A DNA stretch of 64,000 nucleotides from Rhodospirillales bacterium (GTDB lineage: Bacteria; Pseudomonadota; Alphaproteobacteria; UBA8366; JADFVY01): the NCBI GenBank assembly GCA_020356105.1, contig CP070634.1:3306465-3370464 (forward strand). The letters are read 5' to 3'. Both the position numbers and the translations under genes were made by a program. The notes below the pieces were generated by a model, which was not told the origin of the DNA, did not search any database, and saw only the letters and a list, made by a program, of their open reading frames with translations. Shown in pieces: positions 24,458-32,755 of this stretch (position 1 is its first letter; every line of letters starts with the position of its first letter).

Positions 24458-25138
24458 ATGCCCCTCCACCGGCAGTCCGCGAGAACGGTTTCGGCGATCC
24501 CGGCCGTCCTGCTCTGTGCGTCGATCGGCCTGGTCGTCACGGCCATGTGCAGCGGCGCCTGGGGCCAGCAGAACAGCGCACCGCTCGCCACACCGAAGAG
24601 CCATTTCAAGGTCGAGCGTCCGGCCGATATGCTGCCCGACACGGCCGAAACCTTATACCAGAACATCCGCGCGGAGATGGCGGCGGGATATGCCCTGGCG
24701 CGACTTCCGGAGCTGCGGAACTATCTGTCCTGGCGGCGCTTCAACAAGGCGCCGTACCGGTCGGCCACGCATGGCGCTCGATACGTCAACAATTATGCGA
24801 ACAGCGTCGGAGAGGCCTACGGCGCCTTCGAACGGGCTGGGCGTTTGCCCGAAGGCGCGATCCTCGTCAAGGACAGTTTCACCGCGACCGTAAATGGCGG
24901 GATCTTTCCCGGACCGATGTTTGTCATGGAGAAGATGGCCGTCGGCTTCAGCCCGGAAAGCGGCGACTGGCGTTACCGGATGATCATGCCCGACGGCAGC
25001 CTGTTCGGGGAGACCAACGGGGTGAATTCCGACAGCGTGGCCTTCTGCATCGGCTGTCATGCCACGCGAGCGGGCACCGATCATCTCTTCTTCCTGCCGA
25101 AGGACTACCGTCTGCGGCCGTTCGAAGCGAACCACTAG
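24458..25138 (+). CDS. Cytochrome P460 family haem protein
   Basis: A 226-residue exported protein with an N-terminal signal or anchor (about residues 10-36) and a cytochrome P460 domain ending in the haem-attachment motif CIGCH (197-201). P460 haem proteins carry a c-type haem with an extra covalent link and oxidise hydroxylamine or nitric oxide in some bacteria. The crosslinking Lys or Tyr cannot be identified from sequence alone. The domain string SWRRFNKAPYRSATHG is typical of the family. The start at 24458 has AAAGGAG upstream. It follows the LysR gene by 105 bases, and a hairpin follows the stop. Confidence 0.82.
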   Translation: MPLHRQSARTVSAIPAVLLCASIGLVVTAMCSGAWGQQNSAPLATPKSHFKVERPADMLPDTAETLYQNIRAEMAAGYALARLPELRNYLSWRRFNKAPYRSATHGARYVNNYANSVGEAYGAFERAGRLPEGAILVKDSFTATVNGGIFPGPMFVMEKMAVGFSPESGDWRYRMIMPDGSLFGETNGVNSDSVAFCIGCHATRAGTDHLFFLPKDYRLRPFEANH

Positions 25139-25195
25139 CGCCGGCCGGGTCGCCGTTCGGAGCCGCGGGGGTGAGACGATCGGAGACAACCTGTT

Positions 25196-25220
25196 GCGCC
25201 GCCAAAATCTGGCGCGGCGC
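25196..25220 (+). terminator. Hairpin after the cytochrome P460 gene
   Basis: GCGCCGCCA pairs with TGGC and GGCGC around the loop AAATC, with a 2-base bulge on the right arm. It lies 57 bases after the P460 stop. There is no clear T run, but AT-rich DNA begins right after it. Confidence 0.4.
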
Positions 25221-25464
25221 CCCTGTGCGTATTAAAGTAATCAAAAAATAAAACGCACTTGCTAATCATTTACATATTTTGCAACAAGGCGAATCAGTAA
25301 ATAATATTACGGCTCATGCGAGCATATTATTCAATCAATTTTGATTTATACAGTAAATTTATTCATTGATTTTTTCGCATCGGAGCCTCCATGATCTGCA
25401 ATCGCACGCGGGTCCTGCCAACGCGCCGTGTGCAGGTCAACGGACAGATCTTCAGGAGGCAGAA
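25221..25464 (+). promoter_or_regulatory. AT-rich leader of the porin gene with nested palindromes
   Basis: About 160 bases (25228-25385) are strongly AT-rich compared with the surrounding DNA. Inside it are an 8-base inverted repeat AATAATAT/ATATTATT (25300-25307 and 25324-25331), an inner GCTC/GAGC pair (25312-25315 and 25320-25323), and a separate dyad AATCAA/TTGATT (25333-25346). They could be binding sites for a regulator such as an OmpR or IHF-like protein, or a structured mRNA leader. No gene is seen here. Confidence 0.55.
25279..25307 (+). promoter_or_regulatory. Candidate sigma-70 promoter for the porin gene
   Basis: TTGCAA (25279-25284) and TAATAT (25302-25307) are spaced by 17 bases. 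The expected start would be near 25314, leaving a leader of about 150 bases before the porin ATG. The -10 box overlaps the left arm of the long inverted repeat, which would let a bound protein block it. Confidence 0.5.
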
Positions 25465-26613
25465 ATGGAAACAACACATCGTTCACTTCGACGACCAGGT
25501 GGTGCGGTTCGGGGCTTTGCCGCGACCGCGGCGGTCATGCTCGCTCTCGCGGGCCAGACGACCGCTCCCGCTTCGGCCCAGGAGGTAACATCCGGCAATG
25601 ACAACATCCGGCTTACGCTGTCCGGCCAGATCAATCGCGGGCTGCTCCATGTCGACGACGGATCCAACACCGCGTTGCTGAACGTCGACAACGACGGTTC
25701 ATCGACCCGGGTTCGCTTTGTCGGGGTCGGCAACTACAACGAGGAAATCGCTGTCGGCACCGTGTTCGAGGTCCAGCTGGAGTCCAACTCGACGGGCAAT
25801 ATCAAGATCGACGGTTCGGCCCCCGGCGAGGCGGACGGCTTCACCAAGCGCAATCTGGAGATCTATGGCAACCACTCGCGGTTCGGTCGGATCTGGCTGG
25901 GGCACGGGAGCACGGCATCGGACGGCACGTCGGAGGCCGATCTGTCAGGAACCGGGGTCATCGGGTATTCCTCGGTCGCCGATATGGCCGGGGGAATCGA
26001 GTTCGGCGGTTTGGGCGTGGGTCCGCAGATCAACGAGGTGTTCAGCAACCTGGACGGGCTCAGCCGCGATGACCGGATCCGCTACGATACGCCCAATCTC
26101 AGTGGCTTTACGGTTTCGGCGAGCTATGCCGACAGTCGCAAGTCCGACATTGCTCTGCGCTTCGCCGGCGATGTCGGCGCCGGCCTCAAGCTTGTCGGCG
26201 CGGTGGCCTACTCGATCAACGGCAATATCGACTCCCAGGTCAACGGCTCGCTCTCCCTTCTGCACGAGTCAGGGTTCAACGTGACCGCCGCCGCCGGCGC
26301 GCAGGACCTGCAGGCCGGCGCCGTCAACCCGAATCGCGACCCGTCCTTCTGGTACGCCAAGCTGGGATATTTGTGGGGCGGCGGCCTCGGCGATACCGCC
26401 ATCGGCGTCGATTACGCATCGGCCGAGGAAGTGCAGGACGTCGTTGCGGCGACCGGCGATGAGTTCACCTCCTATGGCGTCTTCGTCGTGCAGAGCATCG
26501 ACAGGATCGCCACCGATCTGTATCTCGGAGCCCGCAACCATAAACTTGATCGTGTCGGGCAGAATTACGACGATATCTTCGCCGTGCTCGGCGGCGCGCG
26601 CATCAAGTTCTGA
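25465..26613 (+). CDS. Outer-membrane porin
   Basis: A 382-residue general porin. It has a signal peptide (cleavage near ASA-QE, about residue 39) and then alternating beta-strands such as IRLTLSGQINRGLLHV, a form common in alphaproteobacterial porins, ending in the outer-membrane terminal residue Phe (ARIKF). The loop with DRIRYDTPNLSGFTVSASYAD is diagnostic of the Gram-negative porin family. It should form a trimeric pore for small hydrophilic solutes. AGGAGG precedes the ATG at 25465. A small lipoprotein gene follows by 10 bases. Confidence 0.92.
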   Translation: METTHRSLRRPGGAVRGFAATAAVMLALAGQTTAPASAQEVTSGNDNIRLTLSGQINRGLLHVDDGSNTALLNVDNDGSSTRVRFVGVGNYNEEIAVGTVFEVQLESNSTGNIKIDGSAPGEADGFTKRNLEIYGNHSRFGRIWLGHGSTASDGTSEADLSGTGVIGYSSVADMAGGIEFGGLGVGPQINEVFSNLDGLSRDDRIRYDTPNLSGFTVSASYADSRKSDIALRFAGDVGAGLKLVGAVAYSINGNIDSQVNGSLSLLHESGFNVTAAAGAQDLQAGAVNPNRDPSFWYAKLGYLWGGGLGDTAIGVDYASAEEVQDVVAATGDEFTSYGVFVVQSIDRIATDLYLGARNHKLDRVGQNYDDIFAVLGGARIKF

Positions 26614-26623
26614 GGAAACGGCG

Positions 26624-26848
26624 ATGACAAACGCGAACTCTGCGCAGGTTTTGATATCCCGGTTCAAGCGACACCTGGCCATCGGAATTCTGGCTGGCCT
26701 GCTCGCCGCCTGTTCCGGCGTCGAGCCGATCAGCTACACGCCGATCGACCAGATTCCGCCGGGGCCGGGGCTGTTCAGCGGTGAGGATGGCGTCTTTACG
26801 CTCTATGAATCAGGCCGCCGCGACACCGAGGACGACGCGGATGACTAG
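26624..26848 (+). CDS. Small predicted lipoprotein
   Basis: A 74-residue protein with a lipobox LLAAC (Cys30), leaving a mature peptide of only about 44 residues that ends in a very acidic tail (DTEDDADD). It starts 10 bases after the porin stop, with GAGG overlapping the stop codon, so it is translated from the same message. I do not recognise a family. It may accompany the porin in the outer membrane, which is inference from linkage only. Confidence 0.7.
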   Translation: MTNANSAQVLISRFKRHLAIGILAGLLAACSGVEPISYTPIDQIPPGPGLFSGEDGVFTLYESGRRDTEDDADD

Positions 26849-26940
26849 GCGGTCGAACGAATAGCCGATCCGGCCCTTTGGCCGCGGTCGCGTCTAGGAT
26901 CGGGGCATTGCCGGCAACTGTTGGCGGCCATACCGCTTGC

Positions 26941-26958
26941 GGGGCGGATTAATGCCCC
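26941..26958. terminator. Hairpin between the porin unit and the vWA operon
   Basis: GGGGC (26941-26945) and GCCCC (26954-26958) flank an 8-base AT-containing loop in the 156-base gap between convergent genes. It is a short stem without a T run, called mainly because of its position. Confidence 0.3.
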
Positions 26959-27004
26959 GGCCCCTGGACGGGACGGGGAGGTGCTGAACCACGGCCGGAT
27001 TCGA

Positions 27005-29080
27005 CTATTGCCCCTCGCGACGCCAGGCGAAGACCATCGCGCCAAGGGCGAGCATCAGGGCCAGCAGCCCGGGATAGGCCGGCACCTGGCGGACGCCGGT
27101 GACGAGGTAGTCGCCGTTGGCGACGAGGCCGATCCATCCGCGCCCGACATGGCTGCGGTCCGCCTTGACCCGGCGGATCGACGGCAAGCCGTCGGAGAGC
27201 CAGTTGACGGAGCCGCCTGTCGCCGTCGCGACCGGCGCAGCGACCGCCGCGTTCGCCCGGACGTCGGCGAATTCCAGCGGGTTGAGCGCACCGACCGCGG
27301 CCATCGCGACGTTGATGCCGTCGCTGACCCTGTAGAGGCCGGCCGCGGTGACCGGAACGGTCGCCTCGTAACGCCCCGGCTTTGTCTCGGTGAGTTCGAC
27401 CGATACGGTCTCGCCGTCCGGCTGCAGCAGTTCGATCGGCCAGTCGTCCGGTTCGACGCTGCGCCGGACGATCTTCAGCTTGTCGTCCTCGACCGTCGCG
27501 ACAATTGATTCTTCCTCGAGATCCGGTTCCTGCATCAGCCAGTGCGCCATGCGGCGCAGCAGTTCCGCCTGCGGGCCGCCGCCTTCGTATCCGCGCGCCC
27601 ACAACCAGATATGATCACTGTTGATCTGCGCCACGCGGCCCAGGCCGATGCGATCAAGGATCACGAGGGGGCGGTCCTCGGCGCCGGTCATCAACACGTG
27701 GCCGCGTCGGGCGTCGACATCCATCAGCCGGAACCAGCGACCCCATTTCGGCTCCTCGCCGCCGCCGCCGTGACCGGGCAGATCGGCCGTGACCGGGTGG
27801 CGATGGCCAGTTTCGGTGACGACCGGCCGGAAACCGCGCTCGATTATGGCGCCGGTCGGCTCGCCCGGTAGCGCTGCGCCGAGCGGGGTCCGGTAGATGC
27901 TGTAGGGGCTGGCGAATGTCGGACCGACGGCCTCCAGAAGGGCGCCACCGCCCATCACGTAATCGACAATGTTCTGCAGATAGACCGGCGGCAGGACGCC
28001 GCGCCGCCGGTAGCGGTCGAAGATCACGAGATCGAACTCGTGCAGCTTGACCTCGAACAGCTCGCGGGTCGGGAACGAAATCAGCGAAAGCTCGTTGATC
28101 GGGGTGCCGTCCTGTTTTTCCGGCGGCCGAAGGATCGTGAAATGGACCAGATCGACGGACGGGTCCGACTTCAGCAGGTTGCGCCAGGTCCGCTCGCCGG
28201 CGTGCGGTTCGCCGGATACCAGCAGCACCCGCAACCGGTCGCGCACGCCATTGATCTCGATCACCGCGCGATTGTTGGCCAGGGTCAGCTCCGACGGCCC
28301 GCCATCGACCGACAGCTCCAGGATCGTCGGCCCGGCATGCTCCAACGTCACCGGTATCTCGGTGTTCTGGCCGATCCGCACTTCGAAACCCTCGACCCGG
28401 CCGTCCGGATGCCGCAGTTCAACGAGGGCGCTCCCCCCTGCCGGGCCGCCCTGATCGTCGACGCGGACCGTCACACTCACCGTATCGTCGACGATCCCGT
28501 AACTCGGCGAGCGCGTGACCACCAGGCGTCGGTCCCGTTCGTCCGGTGCGCCGGTCAACAAAACGTGCACCGGTCCGGGAAGTCCGCCCGACGCCGGGTC
28601 TTCGGGCAAGTCGTGGATCTGCCCGTCGGTCAGGACAATCGTCCCGGCGATCCGTCGCGGCGGCACATCGGCCAGCAGCCGGATCAGGGGATCGACCATG
28701 CGTGTGCCTTCGTCGGCTGCGGCGACCGACTCGTGGCGCAGCGTCAGGACGCGGACCTCGAGCGTATCGTCGTGCACCGCAAGCCGCTCGCGGATCGTCG
28801 CCAGCGCTTCGTCCAGCTGTGCGCGACGCATTCCCACCGACTGGCTCGGCGTGTCGTCGACCACCAGTGCCGCGACGTCCTTCAGGGGTTCGCGCTCCTC
28901 TTCGACCAGAGACGGGTTGGCAAGCGCCAGGAGGAGGGCGCTCGCCGCCAGCAACCGGAACCCCGTCCCGCGCGCCTGCACCAGAAATCCCGGCAACAGC
29001 GCCAGGACGGCAAGCCCCGCCAGGACCGCGAGAACGGTCCACGGGAACAATGGTGCGAATTCTATAGCGGTCGTCGACAT
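27005..29080 (-). CDS. Membrane protein with vWA-like and amidotransferase-like regions
   Basis: A 691-residue protein with two N-terminal transmembrane helices (about 12-34 and 42-56), a von Willebrand A-like domain whose metal site reads D75-x-T77-x-S79 followed by IVLTDG near residue 150, a long beta-rich periplasmic part, a class I amidotransferase-like fold around residues 290-520, and a C-terminal helix (about 667-686). It is the last gene of the moxR-DUF58-DUF4159 operon, a widespread alphaproteobacterial set whose task is unknown. By analogy with MoxR/vWA pairs, it may take part in assembly or insertion of cofactors into an envelope complex. It starts 8 bases after the DUF4159 gene. 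Confidence 0.75.
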   Translation of the reverse strand: MSTTAIEFAPLFPWTVLAVLAGLAVLALLPGFLVQARGTGFRLLAASALLLALANPSLVEEEREPLKDVAALVVDDTPSQSVGMRRAQLDEALATIRERLAVHDDTLEVRVLTLRHESVAAADEGTRMVDPLIRLLADVPPRRIAGTIVLTDGQIHDLPEDPASGGLPGPVHVLLTGAPDERDRRLVVTRSPSYGIVDDTVSVTVRVDDQGGPAGGSALVELRHPDGRVEGFEVRIGQNTEIPVTLEHAGPTILELSVDGGPSELTLANNRAVIEINGVRDRLRVLLVSGEPHAGERTWRNLLKSDPSVDLVHFTILRPPEKQDGTPINELSLISFPTRELFEVKLHEFDLVIFDRYRRRGVLPPVYLQNIVDYVMGGGALLEAVGPTFASPYSIYRTPLGAALPGEPTGAIIERGFRPVVTETGHRHPVTADLPGHGGGGEEPKWGRWFRLMDVDARRGHVLMTGAEDRPLVILDRIGLGRVAQINSDHIWLWARGYEGGGPQAELLRRMAHWLMQEPDLEEESIVATVEDDKLKIVRRSVEPDDWPIELLQPDGETVSVELTETKPGRYEATVPVTAAGLYRVSDGINVAMAAVGALNPLEFADVRANAAVAAPVATATGGSVNWLSDGLPSIRRVKADRSHVGRGWIGLVANGDYLVTGVRQVPAYPGLLALMLALGAMVFAWRREGQ

Positions 29081-29088
29081 CCGTGGCC

Positions 29089-31836
29089 CTACTGCCCGAG
29101 CCGTTCCAGGATCGCCGGAACGTGCACCTGGTCCGATTTGTAGTTGCCGGTCAGCGTGTACATGACGAGATTGACGCCGAACCGGAACGCCATCTCGCGT
29201 TGCGCCTCTCCGCCGGGGACCACCGGAAAGATCGGCAGGCCCGCTTCATCTATCGCCCAGGCGGCGGCCCAGTCGTTGCCGCCGATGATGACGCGCGATA
29301 CGCCGTCATTGACCCGCTCGCCCGGCTGTTCTACCCAGACTCGGTCTCCGGCCCAGCGACCGGGAAACTCCTGGGTCAGATAGAACGCTTTCGTCAGGAC
29401 ATGATCCACCGGCACCGGCAGCAGGCGCGGGATGTCCAGACCGCGCGCCAGCGCCCGCAGCTGTTGGGTGCCGGGTCCGACACCTGCGCCGCCATAGCTG
29501 CCGTCCCGGGTGTCGAACAGAATCGTACCGCCGGTTTCCATGTATCGGTTGACGCGCGCCACGGTCTCCGGCGAGAGCGGCGGCTGATCCGGGGCGATCG
29601 GCCAGTACAGCAGCGGGAAGAACGCCAGCTCGTCGCGCGCCACGTCGATTCCGACCGGCGGGCCGGCCTCCACGGCGGTCCGTCGCCGCAGGACCAGCGT
29701 CAGCCCCTCGAGCCCTGCGCGGCTGGTGCTGTCGATCGAGTCGACACCCGTCAGCACGTAGGCCAGCCGCGTGTCGAGCGTCGCCTCGAGCGCCAGGACG
29801 TCGGGGTCGTGGGCCGATTGCGCCGCGGCACGGTCCGGCGCATGCAGGAGCGCGGCCCCAGCGAGCGCGAGTACGGTCGCCGCCGCCGGCATCGCGCGAC
29901 GACTTGGGGATCGCAGGAAACCACGCATCGCCAGGCTCACCATGCCGTCGAGCAGCAGCAGGATCAGCGCCGCAGCCAGCATCCAGGGCATGAGGTCCAG
30001 TTCCGTCGCCTCGAAATAGGGTGACGACGAGATACCGTCCGGTAGCAGGAGGGGTCGCAGAGCACTCACCGACGGTCCGAGATTCAGCGCGCGCCGCTCG
30101 GCGTCCGTGCCGTAGTAGCCGGGCGGCGTGCGCGGGCCCGGACTTGTCTCGTCGAACGCATCGGCCCGGACCGGCATCGCGGCCGGGGGCGGACGGGTCA
30201 GCCGGCCCACACCATCCAGCACCTCCAGCGGCGGCAACGGGCGGCGGGAGGCGGAGTCACCACCGACCCCGCGGCTCATCGCCACCGTGCGCTCCAGCAT
30301 CTCGACGAACAGGCCGGAGATGGCAAGGTTCGACCAGTCCGGATTGGCCGTCGTGTGCATCAGAACCAGCCAGCCCTGGCCCCGTCGTTCCGCGGTAACC
30401 AGCGGCGTGCCGTCCTGCAGACGCGCCCAGGTCTTCGACGGCAGGTCGAGCGTCGGCTCGGCGAGGACCTGCCGGGCGACCCGGACGTCGGGAGGGATCG
30501 CCAGGCCGTGGTACGGCGTGCCCTCGGCGAACGAAGCGAGGCGGGCCGGCTCGGTCCACAGCATCGCCCCGCCGAGCGCCCGTCCGCCGCTGCGCAGCAG
30601 AACCGGGGTCAGGCCGTCATCTTCGCCCTGCGCCATACGGGGGCCAGCGAACCGCAGCACCACGCCCCCCTGTTGGATCCAGCGATCAAGCGCCTGCGCC
30701 TCGGTGGATACCAGCGTATGGCCGTCGGGGATGACGATCGCGGCACGGTTGGCCGCAATCAACTCGTCGAACGGTCCGCGCTGGACCTCGCCATACGGAT
30801 CGAGCGCGCGCTCGATGTAATAGAGTTCGTCGAGCAGCGACAGGTCGGCATCCAGCGGGCTGGCCGACACCAGGCCGACAGGCCGCCGCCGCCACCGCTC
30901 ATCGAGCAGGGCGACCCCGCCGGCCGTTCCGGCGTTCTCGATCTCGATACGCACGACCTCGTTGCGCAGTTCCAGCGGCAGCGAAAACGGGACTCGGGCC
31001 GCCGTCTTGCCGGACGCAATGGTAACGTCCTCACCGGCCAAGACCCGCCCGTCCTGGCCGATCGCCCGCATGCGCAGGCTCTGCTCGGCCGCATCGGAGG
31101 CACGACGTACGGTCGCGGTAAATTCCACCGCGCCCGGCTCCGGCGGCAGCACCACCGGGGGCACCAGGAGCGGCGAGTCGTTGAGGACGTGAAGGCTTGC
31201 GGTGCGGCGCAGGGCATTCGCGAGAGCGTCGCTCCCGGGATCGTGCAAGCCGTCGCTGACCCATACGATTGATCCGATCTCGCCGATCTCGACGCCGGAC
31301 AGCGCATTGGCGGCCGCGGTGCGGTCGACCGACCAGGGCTTCGGCTGCAGGGCGCCGACCAGATTCCGGGCCTCGGCGGCAAGCAACATACCGCTCGGAG
31401 CGGGCGCCTGTCCGGCCTCGCCGGGCGCCGTCGACAGGAGGATCACCGGTCGCTCGCTGCGATCCGCCCGATCGATCAGGGCGACGAGCGCTTCCCGGCG
31501 CTTGTCCCAATCCGCGGCCGCGGCCCAGCCGTCGTCGACCACCAGCATCAGCGCGCCGCTGCCGGTCAACGCGCCGCCGGGGTTGAGCAGGGGATGCGCC
31601 AGGCCGATCATCAGCAGGGCCGCCATCGTCAGGCGCAAGAGGATCAACCACCAAGGTGCGGCGGCCGGTGTCTCTTCCTTGGACTGCAGGCCGAACAGCA
31701 AACGGATCGGGGGAAAGCGCAAGATGCGCGGCATCGGCGGCGTGATGCGCAGCAGCCACCAGAGCGCCGGCAACAGGATCAGCGCCAACAGCATGGCCGG
31801 CGACGCGAACGCGATGGGGCCGAGCTCCAGCATCAT
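29089..31836 (-). CDS. DUF4159 domain protein with BatA-like N-terminus
   Basis: A 915-residue membrane protein. Its N-terminus (about 1-90) has two helices and matches the aerotolerance-regulator (BatA) N-terminal family, followed by a vWA-like domain whose metal motif is lost (VVDDGWAAA instead of DxSxS). Another helix is at about 615-640, a second hydrophobic segment at 655-680, and DUF4159 occupies roughly 700-910. The start at 31836 overlaps the DUF58 stop as ATGA; a GTG at 31851 is an alternative. DUF4159 has no known enzymatic function. It is the third gene of the moxR operon. Confidence 0.82.
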   Translation of the reverse strand: MMLELGPIAFASPAMLLALILLPALWWLLRITPPMPRILRFPPIRLLFGLQSKEETPAAAPWWLILLRLTMAALLMIGLAHPLLNPGGALTGSGALMLVVDDGWAAAADWDKRREALVALIDRADRSERPVILLSTAPGEAGQAPAPSGMLLAAEARNLVGALQPKPWSVDRTAAANALSGVEIGEIGSIVWVSDGLHDPGSDALANALRRTASLHVLNDSPLLVPPVVLPPEPGAVEFTATVRRASDAAEQSLRMRAIGQDGRVLAGEDVTIASGKTAARVPFSLPLELRNEVVRIEIENAGTAGGVALLDERWRRRPVGLVSASPLDADLSLLDELYYIERALDPYGEVQRGPFDELIAANRAAIVIPDGHTLVSTEAQALDRWIQQGGVVLRFAGPRMAQGEDDGLTPVLLRSGGRALGGAMLWTEPARLASFAEGTPYHGLAIPPDVRVARQVLAEPTLDLPSKTWARLQDGTPLVTAERRGQGWLVLMHTTANPDWSNLAISGLFVEMLERTVAMSRGVGGDSASRRPLPPLEVLDGVGRLTRPPPAAMPVRADAFDETSPGPRTPPGYYGTDAERRALNLGPSVSALRPLLLPDGISSSPYFEATELDLMPWMLAAALILLLLDGMVSLAMRGFLRSPSRRAMPAAATVLALAGAALLHAPDRAAAQSAHDPDVLALEATLDTRLAYVLTGVDSIDSTSRAGLEGLTLVLRRRTAVEAGPPVGIDVARDELAFFPLLYWPIAPDQPPLSPETVARVNRYMETGGTILFDTRDGSYGGAGVGPGTQQLRALARGLDIPRLLPVPVDHVLTKAFYLTQEFPGRWAGDRVWVEQPGERVNDGVSRVIIGGNDWAAAWAIDEAGLPIFPVVPGGEAQREMAFRFGVNLVMYTLTGNYKSDQVHVPAILERLGQ

Positions 31837-32741
31837 TTGCGCGCCGTCCACTCGACCATGCCGGCCATTGCCGTATACAGCGGCAACAGAGCGGTCTGCG
31901 GCGGGTGGTCGGTGTGATGAAGGATGAAGCCCCAGCCGGCCCGTCGGGCGATATCGCCGATCGCCTCGCGGTGCGCCGCCAGCCGGTGTCGATATCCGTC
32001 ACGCACCGATTCGACCCGTCCCATCAGCGCCTCACCCTCGCCCTCGAAGCCGGCAAAGCGGACCCGCCCGCTGAACGGCAGGCTCTCCTCCGCGGGATCG
32101 AGAATCTGGACGATCTGGCCGCGCACGCCGCGACTGGCATAGCCGGTCACGACATCTCGGAACGCGTCCACATCCGAGAGGAAGTCGCCGAACATGGCGA
32201 TATGGGCGGCCCGCGGCAGGGGCGCGACTCTGGGCAGGCTTTCGTTGCCGGCGACATCGTTGAGGACAACATCGGCGACGCGGTTGAAGCCGGCCCGCCC
32301 GGTGCTCGGCAGCTGGTCGCTGCCCAGCATCGTCACGCGCTCGCCGCCGCGTACCAGCAGCGCCGCCGTGGCAAGCAGCAGCAGGTCGGCGCGTTCGCGC
32401 TTGGTGACGAGTTCCGCGCCCGACGCGTATTCCATCGAAGGCGAGGCGTCGCGCCATAACCAGACGCTCTGCGCCGCTTCCCATTCGCGCTCGCGCACGA
32501 ACACGGCCTGCGACTTTGCCGATTGCCGCCAATCAATGCTGGTGGTCGAATCGCCGGGTTCGTAACGGCGGAACTGCCAGAACGATTCCCCCTGGCCGAC
32601 GCGCCGCCGGCCATGCACGCCCTGCGCCACGGTCTGGGCGACGCGGTCGGCGGCGACGAGCAGGGGTGGCAGCGCGCCGCCGAGCCGCTCCGCCTCCTGT
32701 CGCCGGTCCATCGCCGACCGATTGCGCATGACCCCCTGCAT
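31833..32741 (-). CDS. DUF58 domain protein
   Basis: A 302-residue cytoplasmic protein of the DUF58 family. The hallmark EPGDSTTSIDWRQSAK sits near residue 60, and a vWA-like core follows with an intact metal motif DASPSME. DUF58 proteins almost always follow a MoxR ATPase, as here, and probably act as its partner. It starts 14 bases after the moxR stop. The start at 32741 is preceded by GAGG; a second ATG is at 32729. No transmembrane helix is present, unlike many DUF58 proteins that carry two. Confidence 0.88.
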   Translation of the reverse strand: MQGVMRNRSAMDRRQEAERLGGALPPLLVAADRVAQTVAQGVHGRRRVGQGESFWQFRRYEPGDSTTSIDWRQSAKSQAVFVREREWEAAQSVWLWRDASPSMEYASGAELVTKRERADLLLLATAALLVRGGERVTMLGSDQLPSTGRAGFNRVADVVLNDVAGNESLPRVAPLPRAAHIAMFGDFLSDVDAFRDVVTGYASRGVRGQIVQILDPAEESLPFSGRVRFAGFEGEGEALMGRVESVRDGYRHRLAAHREAIGDIARRAGWGFILHHTDHPPQTALLPLYTAMAGMVEWTARK

Positions 32742-32755
32742 CCGCCGCCTCGCCG

